64,000 nt of DNA from Centroberyx gerrardi (lineage: Eukaryota; Chordata; Actinopteri; Beryciformes; Berycidae): NCBI RefSeq assembly GCF_048128805.1, contig NC_136012.1, positions 15,179,725 through 15,243,724 on the forward strand. The letters are read 5' to 3'. Within the stretch, counting starts at the first letter, position 1; each line of letters begins with the position of its first letter. Made by a program: the position numbers and the translations under genes. Below the pieces are notes generated by a model. That model saw nothing but the letters and a program-made list of their open reading frames with translations. It did no database searches and had not been told where the DNA came from. Positions 13,289 through 27,746 of the stretch are shown here, piece by piece.

Positions 13289-14039
13289 AACATGCACACA
13301 CGCATCGTAGATTATAGTTTGTCCAGAAGAAGGCATGTTGTGTGCTGTTATTAAACTCAGCATGGAAATGAGATCTTTCCAGAAAGAGGCGCAGACGGCG
13401 GCCCTACTAATCTAATTAATCAGCGTCTGGGTTCTCTCATTTTCCTTATTCCCTCTCTTCCTGGCTGTTGCTCTCTCCTCTCCAGTCCTCTCCCTTCTTC
13501 GACTCATCCCTCCCTCCCTCCTTCTCTCTCTCCTCTCTCTCTCTCTCTCTGCCTCTTTCTCTCTCTCTGCCCTGATTTCTCTCTCGTTCTGAACCTCTCC
13601 AGCCCTTCTCCAAGTGTCTGGACAAACACAGACACTGAAATGTGCCATGTCATGCACTTCTTATAACACTCTGTTAAAGTGCCTGTTGTCTTCTCCGGGC
13701 ATGAATAGCAGCTGTCAGGGAATTGGGTCTATAATGCAGAGGGGGAAGCAGAAAGTAGGCTCACTGCTCAGTTTACTGTGACAATGTAGATGCCTCTGCA
13801 GCAGTATGGAGGGATGGAGATGCAGTGTTATCAGTCTTATGAAGCAACCTGCCACTATAGGCCATAAGGCAGCCATCAGCTTTATAAGCATGAACCCGGT
13901 TGGTGGTCAGCAGCCTCACAAATGAACAGATTTTGGGCTGAACTGTTTCTCTGAGGAATATCGTGGTGGTTCGAGTGAGCGTCACGTTTGCCGCTTGTGA
14001 TTTTTTTTTTTTAAAGAGCCAGCCGCCAGGCAACATGGG

Positions 14040-14796
14040 AGGGGCCCTTTGCTGAAGCGCGTCGGTAATAGCAGAGTGGGTACAGCTCTGCGCTATCCAG
14101 TACAGTGAGTCAGCTGAGCTACTGGGATGAGAGAGAGAGAGGCACTGGTCCGCTCCGGTGAATGAGAGAGAGGGGGGGAAACAGACTCCGAAGCTGGATC
14201 CGAAGTGGCATTCAGGAGATGCGCGAGAGCCGAGAGCCTGACGTGGAAATACTGATCGGAGCAAGCTTGTTGACGCATAATCCCGCCCGCCCCGCTGGCG
14301 CTGGGAGGGGGGCAAATCTAGCCTGCCTAAACTCAAATCCTCCAAAAGAGATTTACCGAGTGCTGCTGCTGCGGGTTCAGCTACCTTCAAGACGGCACAG
14401 CAGCGAAATATGCGCTCTGCTTTCCAACCAGTTGCCTAGGCGTTATGTCTCCGTGGTGATACCGAGCATATTTTCATATTCTTTGAGAGAGAGCATGTTT
14501 CGGTGAGTTATTTGAAGCCGAGGACGTAATGCGCTATAATTAGGCTGTTACTAATCTAATTGGTAATATACGGCACTGTTGGAATCAGCACTGTCATTGC
14601 GTTGCGCCGGGCTGTTGGATGCGTCCTGAGGTGTGGACAGGACCTGCCAGTACGTATTTGATCATTCTGTTGATTGTGCCGGAGATCTGGAGCTATGACA
14701 GGCCCCCCGCTGGTCTCACAGCCCGCCTGCTGACGGTACCGGGCAGGATGGGAGCAGGTCTGCCGGTTTCAGGATCCCGAACCAGCCGATTTATCA
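14040..14796 (+). promoter_or_regulatory. ppp2r2b: CpG-rich promoter and 5' UTR region of ppp2r2b
   Basis: CpG dinucleotides are frequent here (14055-14300, 14380-14480, 14580-14780), in contrast to the flanks, and the segment runs straight into the first coding exon. A possible donor GTGAGT at 14503-14508 could end a non-coding leader exon. No TATA box is obvious. The transcription start was not determined. Confidence 0.5.
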
Positions 14797-14866
14797 ATGG
14801 AGGAGGAGAGTGACACCCGGAAAATCAACAACAGCTTCCTTCGCGACCACAACTATGCAACCGAAG
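14797..14866 (+). CDS. ppp2r2b: ppp2r2b coding exon 1
   Basis: Encodes the leader [18 protein letters not shown] followed by NYATE. It ends with one base of the next codon before donor GTATTT. It matches the human Bbeta1 leader closely (MEED versus MEEE). It lies at the end of a CpG-rich stretch. Confidence 0.93.
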
Positions 14867-17033
14867 GTATTTCGTTTGATGGTGTTTAAAAACTCATTTT
14901 TATATCTCGAAGCTGTCATATCGGGGAGCCGCCGATAAGGCGAATTATACGCATATGATTTTGGAATTTAGCTATGGATAAGGATACAAAACTATAAGTC
15001 ATTATAGGAATATTGGGCTGTATGAATATTATAGTGATGCCAGAAGAGATAAAAAAAATGTTTATACAAATATAACAGCAAAAAAAAGTCCCTATTGGAA
15101 TATTATAGTGGTACCACAGGAGATTAATATATTATAAAGTGTGATAAGGTCATTTTCTACTCACTATCGAATACCTCAGACACACTGCTACTTCCTATAG
15201 GGATATTATAGGAATATTTTAGTGTTTTATTTATTTATTTTTTTCGTTATAGCAGCTTATAGAATCGCGTGTGGTATCGATTGCTAGGGATGACGAGGTG
15301 GCTTCCCATCATACCTGGCTATTTTCGGATGACCATACTGACCGAGGGAAATCAGGGCTTTAATCTGTGCAGCCTACATGAGCAGCAAGGGAATAAGCCT
15401 CCTGTGCAGCTGCTTCAGGATCTGGAGCCTTAATGAACATGTAACGCGGCTATAAACCAAATGAACAGTTGATGAATAAATGATGCAGTTGTGTGTTTCC
15501 AGAGTCGTGTGTTCACATTGTTGAAACAAGTAGACAAGGACGGTTAAGGTGGCTGGTTGTAGGCCTGCACCTCATTTACAGACAGTGATATGAAATATGA
15601 GAAAGAGCTGTGTGTCAGCATCACCCTCAGTGCCAAGTGCAGAGTAGCTACACACACACACACACACACACACGCTCACACACACATACACAAAGTGCCT
15701 TTTTCATAATTGAACGTTGAACAATGCCCAAGCTGTTTTGTGCAGCTCCAAAGCTAATGCTGCTGCACGTGTGTTTCCTCCTCATTGACCAGACATCAGC
15801 CCCTGATTATCAGTCTGTTAACTGTTTGATGGTTAATGGCTCCCTCATGTTCAACCAACCAGCTCCACCTGTCCTCCCTCTGTCTTCCCTCCTTCCTACT
15901 GCAAGCTGGTTAGTTCATTGATCAGCGTTAAAAAAAAGAAAAGAAAAAAAAAAGAAGTGATTTACAGATACTGTTAAGGCCATTGTAATCTCATTACCAC
16001 CCTCATGCCCACTCACTGATCACACACATCGATTATGGAGATGAACTGCTACATGGATATCAGTGGGAAAGATAATAGAACCATTTGGAGATTTAATTTT
16101 ATATACTCTGACTCATTTTATACACACTGTAATGGTATCACATCATGCTGTAATGCAGTCATTAACACAGTGATACACAATACTGTGTTGCCTCTGAACA
16201 TATCAGTTGACCATTAATAATATCCCTTTACCATTGATGAATACAACTTTTCAGTCATCAGCATGTAAATGGGGATGTGAGCATCTGTACATGCTTCTGA
16301 TTGATTATTCTGTTGTTGCTGAATAATTGATTATTTTGTATTTGTCTGTGCTCATCAGTCTGCTAAATAGTATAGACATTTAGAAGGAGTACATTTTTTT
16401 TCTCTTTATCGTTCAGTTTGAATTCCATGCACTTTGTTTTATTTGCAGACCAGTCAGCTTTACATTTTTACCATCCAGATAAATGCTTGAAAAGGGAAAA
16501 TCTGACAAAACACAAACGTACTGTGATTTTAAAATTGATTATGGAAACACCTTCAATTTATTAATTAATCAAATGACATATAGAATCAAATTATCTACAA
16601 AAGAGGATAGAATAGAATAGCATAGAATAGAATAGAGGTAGTTGAAGGGTATGTGGAGGGCAGCGGGCTGCAAGGAGGGTCAGTGCCACCATGGCTTCCA
16701 TTTGCCCAAGAGAGAGCAGCTCAGGTTACTGATGCCACTGCAGGTTGGAGGAGAGGCAAAGTCGAGGCTTGGAAGGCAGAGAAAAGCCCCCATACACTCA
16801 AACTAGCTGCTTTTCTCACTGTATTTCTTTGGTTTGTTCATTTAAATACGGGAGAGCATGATCATTTGCTCAGCTTCAGCACTTATGGATGATTCCCTGT
16901 CACCGCTAAACACACAGTCACTGGTTCAGAGCGAGAGAAATGAAGTGGGGGTGGAAGTGGAGGGGGGTGATGGATATCTTTGTTTGATATGAAAAGCATG
17001 AGTGGATCCTCTTCCGTCTTCTCTCTCTCTCTC

Positions 17034-17105
<72 letters not shown>

Positions 17106-17518
17106 TCTCTCTTACTCTCTGGCTCACCCCAAATGCAGATCACCAGGAGAGAGTGGATAAGAGTTACACAGGTTGTAAAGTGTGTCTCTTTAAAATGTAG
17201 GACTGTCTGGTCTCCGTCCCATCTGGGCTTTTCAAACACAGAGCCTCTATCTTTGTATTTTTTTATTACTTTAATTTATGACCGATTGTCACGCCTCATA
17301 TATCACGAATGAGTGTGTATGTGTGTGTGTGTGTGTGTGTGTTAGTGTGTGTCTGTGCCCATTCACTCTCCCGATCCTTGCCTCCTAAGTGGTATGAAGA
17401 CTTTCTGCAGCCAAAGATCATACGGCCAGTGTCTGGGTCTGTAGCCCGTCCTCGTAAATTCACCAATGTCTCAACTGTCCAGCAGGTTCGATTCCAGTGC
17501 ACTCAGACCACACATGCT

Positions 17519-17577
<59 letters not shown>

Positions 17578-17993
17578 AGGTCCCAGATGAGTAGAGGTGA
17601 GGTGGTAGGGATTTCCCTCAGGCCGTGGTTGCCCAGAGTAGCTGGACATTTTAATGATGTCACGTTTTAATGATGTCACTCGCACTGACCTTTGCCTTGC
17701 ACCAATCCCACGCCTCAATGGGTCTATAGGCGTTACATTGACTCTCTGTGTGTGTGTGTGCGTGCGCGTGGGTGTGTGTGTGTGTGTGTGTGTGTGCGTG
17801 TGTGTGTGCCTGTATGTGCACTGGCTATTCTTTACTGTAGTGTATGCTGCTGAAATTGCGATCTCTCGAAGTTTCCAGAGACGCTGTTGTCTGGAGAGAA
17901 GAAAATTACATTTCTATCTGATTTGCATATACCAACCGCCTGCAGATGACACATTGCTAATGGTGATAGGATGGATGGTTCTGGGCTGCATGG

Positions 17994-18055
<62 letters not shown>

Positions 18056-19648
18056 TGTGTGGTTGTAGTTGTATATCAATGTATGTGGCTGGAGACTGCT
18101 TTAATGCAGTGTCGAGTCAATGGACTGTTACACTCCTACAACATGGGTATCACTTAATTTTCATAATGCCCACCTTGGATGTTTTGATAATGGATGAAAC
18201 TGTCAAATAGCTGAACACTTGGGTGTAAAATGTAAATAGCTTCCTTGCTGTGAGGCAGGACCTAACCTAATGTCTGCTTTGGTATTGATTTCTGGTCTTT
18301 TACAATTTAGCCACCGGAACAATGACCTAAAGATCTATTGGTGGGACATGTAATCCCTTCCACCTTCTCTTCCCTACCCCCTCGTTCTCTCATTCTCTCT
18401 CTCTCTCCTTTGCTGCCTATGTCTGTCTGATGCTAGTACAAGCTTGTGTGTGATGTGACCCCTCTAGCCCCACTGAATACTGATGCAGTCTCATAACAGA
18501 GAGCTCACAGCCTTTATTGCAGCCGCTGATGAGAGCAGAGCCGTGCCTGGTTGCCTGTGCCAAGGCAAACGGCCTGGGGCCACACTTTAGGACCCCGGCA
18601 TAAAAAGACTTAGCCCACCATACCCCCAGGTCCCATCCATTATTCACTAGGAAACACTCAAAACGCCGGGCCCCGCATCGGCACATAGCAGAAGAAAGAT
18701 AATGTGTATGTGCGCGTATGGGTGGGGTGGGGGTTGGTTTAATGGCAAGCTGTGAAGTTGGGGCGAGTCACACTCCTTATTCAGCAGCTGCTTTCATCCC
18801 CTGATTAGCTTCTTATTAAGTCTGCAGCACCATGAAAATTTAATGAGAATTTATTAAAGAATACCCTTGGTATTTCTACTGTAGGAAGATTACAAAAATA
18901 TCATATTTCTCAACTGTGATACGGCCCGGACTCCCTGGTCAGTAGCTTTGTGTCGGCGCTGTGATAGATGTACCGTGTGTGAGTCATTGGTGTGCTGCTA
19001 GCCTGAAGGCTAAGCAGTGTTTGACCTTTCTGGACTTTGTAATGGGATACATTTGTAAGTTCTGATAGTTAATTCCTGTGTCCCGTCGAGGAAGCGGTGT
19101 CAGACAGAATTTTTCATGTTTTGGTGATAAGGTCATTGTACACACAGACACAGACAGAGCACCTCGGCCTAGACAGCAAGCACCTCAACTTTGATTCACT
19201 TCAACCTTTAAAAGACGAAACCAGGAGATCAAAGCGTTTGCACCAAAGCAACAGAGAGAGACGTACAGAGGGAGAGACAGCTTTTGTTTTGGCGGTGGGT
19301 AATAATTGTATGCACCCCCGCTCCCCCCATCCCCCTTCTATCTCTTTCTTCATTTTTCTAAGGGAATAGCAAATAACAAGGATGGAGAATGATCCCTTTC
19401 ATGATGTTCATCTCGGTGCACAAATCGATCACTGATTTCAAGCCCACTTTCTTCCCCTGCCTCCCTCTCTCTTTCTGTTTCGCTCCATCCCGTGTTGTGT
19501 CTGTAGTCAGATGTGTGCCATAGCGATGTGTTAATGAAGTGTGAGAAGTGAAGCAGTAACACGTCTCGCCCATTTCACCCTCAACTCCCTGGAGTGTGCG
19601 GATACACAAAAGCACGCACACGGACACGCAAGTACAAATGCACGCACT

Positions 19649-19685
<37 letters not shown>

Positions 19686-21069
19686 CCTGTCTCCATCTCA
19701 AGGGACTGATCCTGGAGAAACCAGGTTAATTAGCTTGTTCACTCTAGATCTTACAAAGAGTCATGCTCTTGAGATGAAGAGAGCTGCATTGTGCTGTGTT
19801 GCATTGTGTGGAGCTAATAACGTCTAATAAAGCCTTAATCATATGGCTGGATACCACACCAGTAGGTGGTGGGGTTTATTTAAAATTCTGATTGATCTCC
19901 ATTGTTGTAGGTCTGAAATGAAGCTATAGCAGTCGCTTTTCCGGCACAGAATATGGTGATTTGAAGAGCGTACAGCCTCTACATACAGAATATGTCATGC
20001 AGGAGACTATGTTCAAACATTCAGATGTCAGAATCTGTGTGTGCGTGTGCCTGTATGAGAAAAGTAGTGTAGATTGATGCATATTGTAGATTATCAGAGA
20101 TGGAATGAGAACGAGAGGCAGAGAGAGAACGGACCTAAATTATCCCCCGCCTGATCCTTTGACGCAGGCAGCTCAGCGCAAGTGCTGTAATCCTCTCTCT
20201 CCATGTCTAACGCTAACAAAGCATTTACACGACACCGTGTTGCCAGTTTCCCCTCCCTCTACCTGGAATTACTGCACACTTATGCAACTAGCTTTCCATG
20301 CGGTCACACCATTTTGGGTCCGTGTGCCTTACACAACCCTCGTGGTGCCACTGGATCAAGCCTGACTTTATCCTGTTTGTGTTCACCCCTGCCAGGATTA
20401 TGTGTTGTATAGATGTTAGCCAGGGTGCTCCTATTTTAGTCTTTGTTTGTGTCTGTATCAACGAGACACGCTGTACAATCTTTTATTGACCTACTTAGAG
20501 CAACGCCAACCCCCCCCCACCCCCCCTCCCCCCCTGCACTTCTCTCAGATTGGGCTAGACTTCCCTTTCTCTCAATATGATTTATTTTAGCTGCACGATA
20601 GTGGCACTTTCTGTTATGCGTGATGGACGTATTGCATGCCTGGGCGTCTATAAATACATTCAGTATCCTCGCCCACCTCCCTGTACTTCTGGCTTCTCAT
20701 GCAGCGTTCTCATTCCAGAATCAATGCATATCTATGTTTCCATCCGATTGGTTTGACTCCCAATTCTATATTGCATGCTGAAGGGGCTACTGAGGTTCAG
20801 ATTGGTGCGTAGAAACAGATGAGCGCTGTGCCATGCGCGTACGTGCATGCATGCACACACTGTCACACACACACACACACACACATACAGTGCACATACA
20901 CACACAGCACAGCAGCAGGCCAACAGGCTTGTCTGTGTTATTACTGGTGATGGATGTGTGTTATCTGCCGCGTCTCTCTGATGCATCTAGAAGCCCTGAC
21001 CTGCCTGTGTCAGACCTGGCTGCCCACAGGATTTATGGCCTTCATCCAGTTATGGTCTGCTGATGAAGG

Positions 21070-21111
<42 letters not shown>

Positions 21112-24100
21112 TCTGTAAGTACACATTTGATCAGCCAAGTCGCCAGCCTGGTTCTAATTCCAATCCACCTCAAACCTCAGATGCCATGCCAGCCAACCGT
21201 GCTCATATAATAAAAACCTGATCCGATACAAGCAGGAATCATTCGGGAGACTCCGCCCACCCCGCCCACTGCCAATAATCAAATTATTCCTCATAATGAA
21301 TTTTCACTCTAAAAATTGTATGTTACTGTTCAAACACAATTCCATCAGTGGCTGAGGTTGAATAGATTGCCTGTCTGGTTAGAAAACATTTGCATGAGGA
21401 AAACTCATTTAGGGAAGCGTTCCATCACGTTATTCTTAGTTTCAGCTTCAGTGGCTCTCCCTGGCTGTTCATTCAGTGAGATGATTGAAGGATGTATCCG
21501 TGTGTAAACTCGTTAAACGGCCTCCATCAATTACTGTTTCTCCTCAGTGGCTTAATGTGTTGATGATGAGGGAAGGAGAGAGTGAGCAGGGGAGGGCAGG
21601 GAGTGGAGGAGAAAGAAAAGGATTTTATAAGAGAGGAGAGGAGAATGAAGGACAAAAAGAGAGAGAGAGTTTGATTCAAGAATGCTGACTGCTAAGCCGT
21701 TTCCATTCGCTCCACACCAGTAGCTGTGGACTGCTGGCGTTGGGAAAGATATTATTGTGTGTGTGTGTGTGTGTGTGTGTTGGGGGGTTGCACGTGCATG
21801 CGCGTGTGTAAGCGTTTGGCAGATACTGTAGATACACAGAGAGAGAGATAACTATAGCTTGTGTTTGTGTGCGTGTGTGTGCGCGTGCCAGTGTGTCTGC
21901 GGCGTGTGCGATAACAATATGGTGTGTCAGTGGGGTACTCCCAGGCTGTAATTAGGTCAGAGTGTGTCTCGTCTAGGAAATGTTATTAGTTCCTAGATTC
22001 AAATATGATTAGGATTGCCACCCCCCCCCTCTGCACGTCATTATCAACACATGGCTGTGAGAATCCCTCCGCTCAGTTTGGGGTCTCATCACCGAGCTGC
22101 AGAAAAGAATATGGCTTTCTCTTCTACACCGCTCTGCAACAAATTGAAACTAGGGGAGGATGCATACATATAACACACACACACACACACACGGAGACAT
22201 GACGCTTACTCATTCTCACCAGCGTCTCCACCATGTGAAACCGCTTTATGCAGAGAGATGAGCCAGTCTACAGGGAGTCTATTGTCTAAAGAAGCTGTGT
22301 GCTGCATCGAACTGCACACACTCCCCCAGATGCAGCACTGGGTTTTCACTCTATTGCAGCACTCTCTCTCACTCTGTCTGCTGAATTACAGCTAGCATCA
22401 GCAACTAAGTCTGAGAGCTATTGGCACACACACACACACGCACACACACACACACACATACACACCCCTACGACTGCCGCTAGAGACGGAAACGGTCTCC
22501 ATAGCAACATTCCCCTCTCCTGTTCAGCGCTCCGCCAGTAGCAGGTCCACAGAGGGCGTGGGGGGTACAAAACAACAAGCTCTCTCTCACTTCCTCTCTC
22601 TCAATCTCTCTCTCTCTCTCTCTCTCTCCCTCTCTCTCCCTCTCTGTCTCACTCTCTCTAATATGTCTCATATTATTGTCATAGTTAAATCGAGGGCTAG
22701 CTTCTGCTGTGGTGTGTGACAGACATTATGCTGAGCGTTTTTAGCCCGGGGCTGTATAATAATTACAGTCACCATTAGCCTCTCCTAAATCCAGGCAGAT
22801 GTATGTCTTTGAGGAGGAGAGGAAAAGCTACCTTAAGGGTAGGTGTCTGTTATTTACCTTTCAGTGAAACTGTAGCCATGCAGAGACACCGAGGAATGGA
22901 GGCGATAGCTTGTGAGCGACGAAATGATGTATTATTGCAGTTATATTTTGTTGATGTGCTGTCACGAAAGCGATAAAGTGTGTTTTGCCTTCACGTCTAG
23001 ACCTCACTCTATATGTCAGTGCCAGTAGACTGCATGGTTTAAAGGTTTACGACTGTGGATTTAAGATGTCAGGATTCCTATTCTAATGAAGGAGCAGGAG
23101 CGTCACTGAGCAGCATGGGGTCTCGCAGCTAGGAGAGGAGAGATGAATGGCATTGTTAGTGTGGCGGCAGCGTGCTTTAAAAGTAGGAGTGTAATTAAAT
23201 GGCACAGATTGGCTCACTTCAATCAGACGAGGGGGTGAATTAGTTGATTATCACACAGCGGCTCACCCAGCGGTTCCTCCTAACCCATATTTCGCCAAAC
23301 TAGGTTATCTGTGCTAGAGAGTTCTCTGTGGGTTTGTCACAGCATTTCCAAGATTCCCCTCCCCTGATGTATTTTTCAGAAGCCTTTGTGCCAGCTCTCA
23401 CTAAAAGGCCTTTCCTTTTGTCTGACTGATATCTTGATAGCTTTGTGCTCTTCCACACTGACATTTTCCCTCTCCTCTGCTTCCTGTGTTGCAGCTGACA
23501 TTATCTCGACGGTGGAGTTTAACTCATCGGGGGAGCTGTTGGCCACCGGGGATAAAGGAGGCAGAGTGGTTGTCTTCCAGAGGGAGCAGGAGGTAAGGCA
23601 GTGCCCACAATGCAACACTAATTACACTGCTCTACTGCCTTGGGCAATTGACAGAGTCTTGAAACATTAAACTTGAAAAGATTGGTTGCAAGTAGACAAA
23701 TGGCCACCAACCAGCAAATGAAGGTTTTCATGCCAAAATGCTGTTTATCCATTTTGGATTCAATATTTCAAAACTGTAGAAGATTCTATCCGCAAAAATG
23801 TAACTTTTTTGCAAGGAAAAGTCTTAAAATGACCCATAGTATTACATTCATGCCAGCAATAATTTTGTGAGAGTTGGTTTCAATTTTTTCAAATGTTGGA
23901 TATTTTGTTTAGGAATCAAACTGTCGTTCTGGATTGCAAGATCAAACTGCATTTCTCCCTCTGTTCCCCGCCGCAGAGTAAGAGCCAGCCCCAGCGTCGA
24001 GGGGAGTACAATGTTTACAGCACCTTCCAGAGCCATGAGCCGGAGTTTGACTACCTGAAGAGTTTGGAGATTGAGGAGAAGATCAACAAGATCAGATGGC

Positions 24101-24513
24101 TTCCGCAGCAGAACGCCGCCTACTTCCTGCTCTCCACCAACGGTAGGCAAGGAAGGAGCTAGTGTAGGAAGGAAAGACACAAGTGGCAATATCCTGTGCC
24201 AGTATGGTCACGGCTGGAAGAAAACCAGTGGTAATCTATCACGAGAGCATGTTTAAAGATAGGCTTAGTGTTGTGCTTTGTCAATAACAATGACAACCGA
24301 GAGCAGAGTTCAATCCTCACTTTCCAGAGTGGACGGATGTACAGATGATACTATTTAAAAGGTTATGTATTTTTCCTCAGAGCAAGCTGTTATTAATATC
24401 ACATGAAAATGTCCTTTTGGCCGTTTTATCTACATGTGTTCCACTTGACTGAGCCAGCGCCACCAGCAGAAGCGTTTCAGATTGAAAACTTCATGCATGG
24501 CTGCCACAGCAGG

Positions 24514-24556
<43 letters not shown>

Positions 24557-25028
24557 ACTCAAAGAGACACACACACATCAGCAGAGAGACGTCTTGCAGA
24601 TTGTGAGCTTCATGCATGGCTGCCACAGAAGTGCTAGCGGTGGCTGGAGCAGATGGTGGAGGGTCCTGTGGTGATGGCCTCGCAGCCCCGACACCAACAG
24701 TCACCACAGAAATAATAATAATTTAAAAAAAAAACACCAACCTGACTGCTGCTGCCATCCAATTCACTAGACCAAGAAAATGGATTGTAAGTGTTGTTTA
24801 TGCAACACAAAATTGGAAAGACTCCTGATGTCTTTTTTTCAGGTTGAAGCGTTCAGCAGGGAAATGAAGTCAACTTGTAGATTGATATCAGTGACATCAG
24901 AATGTACACAGCAGCCGCCATTCATCATGCTAGCTGGCTGCTGCCCAGCTACATGCCAGATTGGCTACCCAACCCCCCGCATCCTTCTTGCATCTCACAT
25001 TCGCTGTCGTGAGCCATGTTCTAACTGT

Positions 25029-25071
<43 letters not shown>

Positions 25072-27445
25072 TATATCCATCCCAGACAAGACAGTGAAGC
25101 TGTGGAAGATCAGTGAGAGAGACAAGCGTCCAGAGGGCTACAACCTGAAGGATGAGGATGGACGGATCAGAGACCCGTCAACCATCACCTCACTGCGGGT
25201 GAGAGGCCACACACAACTCAGTCTAAAGGCCCATTCACACCTAGAGCGACAACTATAAAGATAACTATAAACTATAAACTATAACGATACACTGTTGCTC
25301 AAGCATTCACACTACAATGATATCACTGGCGCCGAATATTCAGATAAAAAATGGAGCATGATTTAATCGCTCTCTACATATGTGAACTCATAAACTCAAA
25401 TATTCCCATCTATGTCTTTACCTGGGGTGTTGAAATTAGACTTTATGGCAGGGGGCAAATGGCAGGTTATGAGTGGAAGACAGGGAGCATTTTAGAAAAA
25501 TAAGATTAATCTTGTATGGGAAAAAGAAATCAAGCTCCAGTATCAGGATCCTTCCTTCCAGGACCTTTTATCTTACTGGTAAACTGGTTTTCTGCCATTT
25601 AGGGAATGGAAACCCATAAAACTGTAATTATGATGTGCTAATATCCCATGGGGGTAAGAAATGAAAACTGCAGTTTATACTGTTGCTGTAAATAGTTTAT
25701 GAGAGCAGAGGATTTTGAACCCCAAAATGCACCATGCGTTATAGCACTTTGTAAATAATTTAGACATGGACTTAAAATTTACATAGAGAAAAAAAATATT
25801 TCAGTGATTTCTTATAGGCAAAAAATATATTTTATTATGTCTTTATCCAATAAATGTTCCAAGGGCATGTTACCAATTCAATCTTCATGCACATCCTAAC
25901 CAAAACTGAATTAAAGCTGCATGGTATTTAAAGGCAATTCCTCAGTTAAAAGATGTGAAAATGGAAAAGCCTATGGCCCGATTTTCCACCAAATCGATGG
26001 GAAGGCCAAAGAAGCCAAGGTTTGGAATAAAGCTGTGCACAAGGGAAGGCCCAAGCTCCTCAGTGTGCACATCAGGTAGTGTGAATAGGAACAGCTCAAA
26101 TGAGACGATCTCAATCCGCTTAAGACACAAATAACTTCACGCAGTCTAAATTGGGCCCTGCATTAACTGCTGAAATGTTTTTGTTTTTGTGTCGTTTTAT
26201 CATTCACACATTATGCTATTATAGCCTTCAGTCATGCCTATGTACAAATATTCTTACTATCCAGCCACACATGTCAGTATTCCTCACAGTTGATGCAGTT
26301 TTCCATTTAAACACATGATGAATATCATATGCTCAGTTCCAATACTGATGAATGATTTGCTGTCACCGGCAAACACACACAGTCACCGGCTCAGGACTCA
26401 GAGCGACAGAAGAAAGTGAGAATGAGTGATCGATATGTGCAGTGAGATGAATACCATGAAGCGGATCATCCTCTGTCTTCTCTCTCTCACTCTCTCTCAC
26501 TCTCTATCTCTGTCTCTCACTCTCTCATCCTTATCACTCCACTACCTCCTGGTCTTTAATTTTCACACAAAGAGGCCAGACAGACAGGGCAATCTGTGTG
26601 TGTGTGTGTGTGTGCGTGTGTGTGTGTGTGCCGTGCTCTCCCCTCTCTGTCCCTGCCATAATAGATTAGTGCTGTGTTCAGCGTGTCTGTCCCTCTTTGT
26701 CTGGCTGGCCGGGGGATCATAGCAACCTGGAGGACAGGCCGGGACTGTGGCAATCCTGTTTAGGGGCCGTGAAATCTGTGTGGGGAGGAGGAGAGGTGGG
26801 AATAATTCAAGGGAAGAGTTGAAAAGTGTTATTGCAAAAATTTGGAGGAAAAAAAACCTCTAAATATAATCTGAGGTTCGTCAATCAACATCTCTCTAAC
26901 ACATAAAGGATTCACTTTATTGATGTGTTTTGTCAATCGGGGACTTGTCACTAATTTTGTGTTACCAATAGATTTTTAAGAGTATGTGTTACTTTTTTGA
27001 AATGGGGGCTGTCTCAATATAGATTTAAAATATTCAATATAGTTTAAAATATTCAATATAGGTTTAAAATATTCAATATAGGTTTAAAATATTCAATTGT
27101 GAATAATTTAAATAAGAGAATCAGCTGAGGCCCTGAGAAGGGGAAGGGGCAGGCGGAACAGTGTAACTGTCAGTGTTAGGGTTACGGGTTAATACGGTCC
27201 ATGTCTCTCCGGACACCCAGTGAAAGACATGGAAATGAAGTGACACCCATGGAGATACAGCAGCCTGCTGGGCTGCCATGTCTCTCTCTCAGTGCCAGCG
27301 ATGGAGGAGAGAAAAAGGGAAGAAGCAGTCGATTTGTTCTCCTCTCTCCCTCCCCTCCCTTCTCTCTTTGTCTGGGTTTTATCTGGCCAACGGGGGGCTG
27401 CATGCAGACTGGTGCTGGGCGTCTTTGAAGCCGGAGCAACGCTGC

Positions 27446-27491
<46 letters not shown>

Positions 27492-27712
27492 TGTGTGAGC
27501 CTCATCTCAATTCTGCAGAGTTCAGTTATCATTCCTCAGCAGGGCCTAGCGATGCCCTCGGGCCATCTCTCTCTCTCTCTCTCTCTCTCTTCCTCATCTC
27601 TTCCTCCTCCCTTGCTTTCTCTCTTCTCTCCATCTGACAGCTCTCCCTCTCACACACACACACACACACACACAAACAGGAGAGCAGGGATGAGTTCTTC
27701 AGTTATGTGTGT

Positions 27713-27746
<34 letters not shown>

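Larger units (their letters stand above)
1..14039. other. Upstream gene-free region
   Basis: No exon of a recognisable gene was seen on either strand. The content is microsatellites, the 2040-2740 element, the 43-bp array, a tetranucleotide ATAG run, a 349-bp MITE and dispersed-repeat fragments (for example GGGCCGGATTAACCA at about 1096 and a LINE/SINE-like stretch at 8390-8650). ORFs here translate simple repeats. Confidence 0.6.
14867..23494 (+). other. ppp2r2b: ppp2r2b intron 1
   Basis: This 8.6 kb intron has no further supported exon. It holds many microsatellites: CT at 17017-17114, CA at 17519-17572, interrupted GT at 17743-17808, GT at 18013-18053 and others. It also has an AATAG-type repeat at about 16605-16638. 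Several AT-rich, TAAT-containing patches (for example 18770-18900 and 22730-22810) look like enhancer candidates, but nothing in the single sequence proves it. Confidence 0.6.

Noticed and set aside
13773-14390. 205-residue minus-strand ORF antisense to the ppp2r2b promoter
   Set aside because: No recognisable domain. Long antisense frames are common in CpG-rich promoter sequence.
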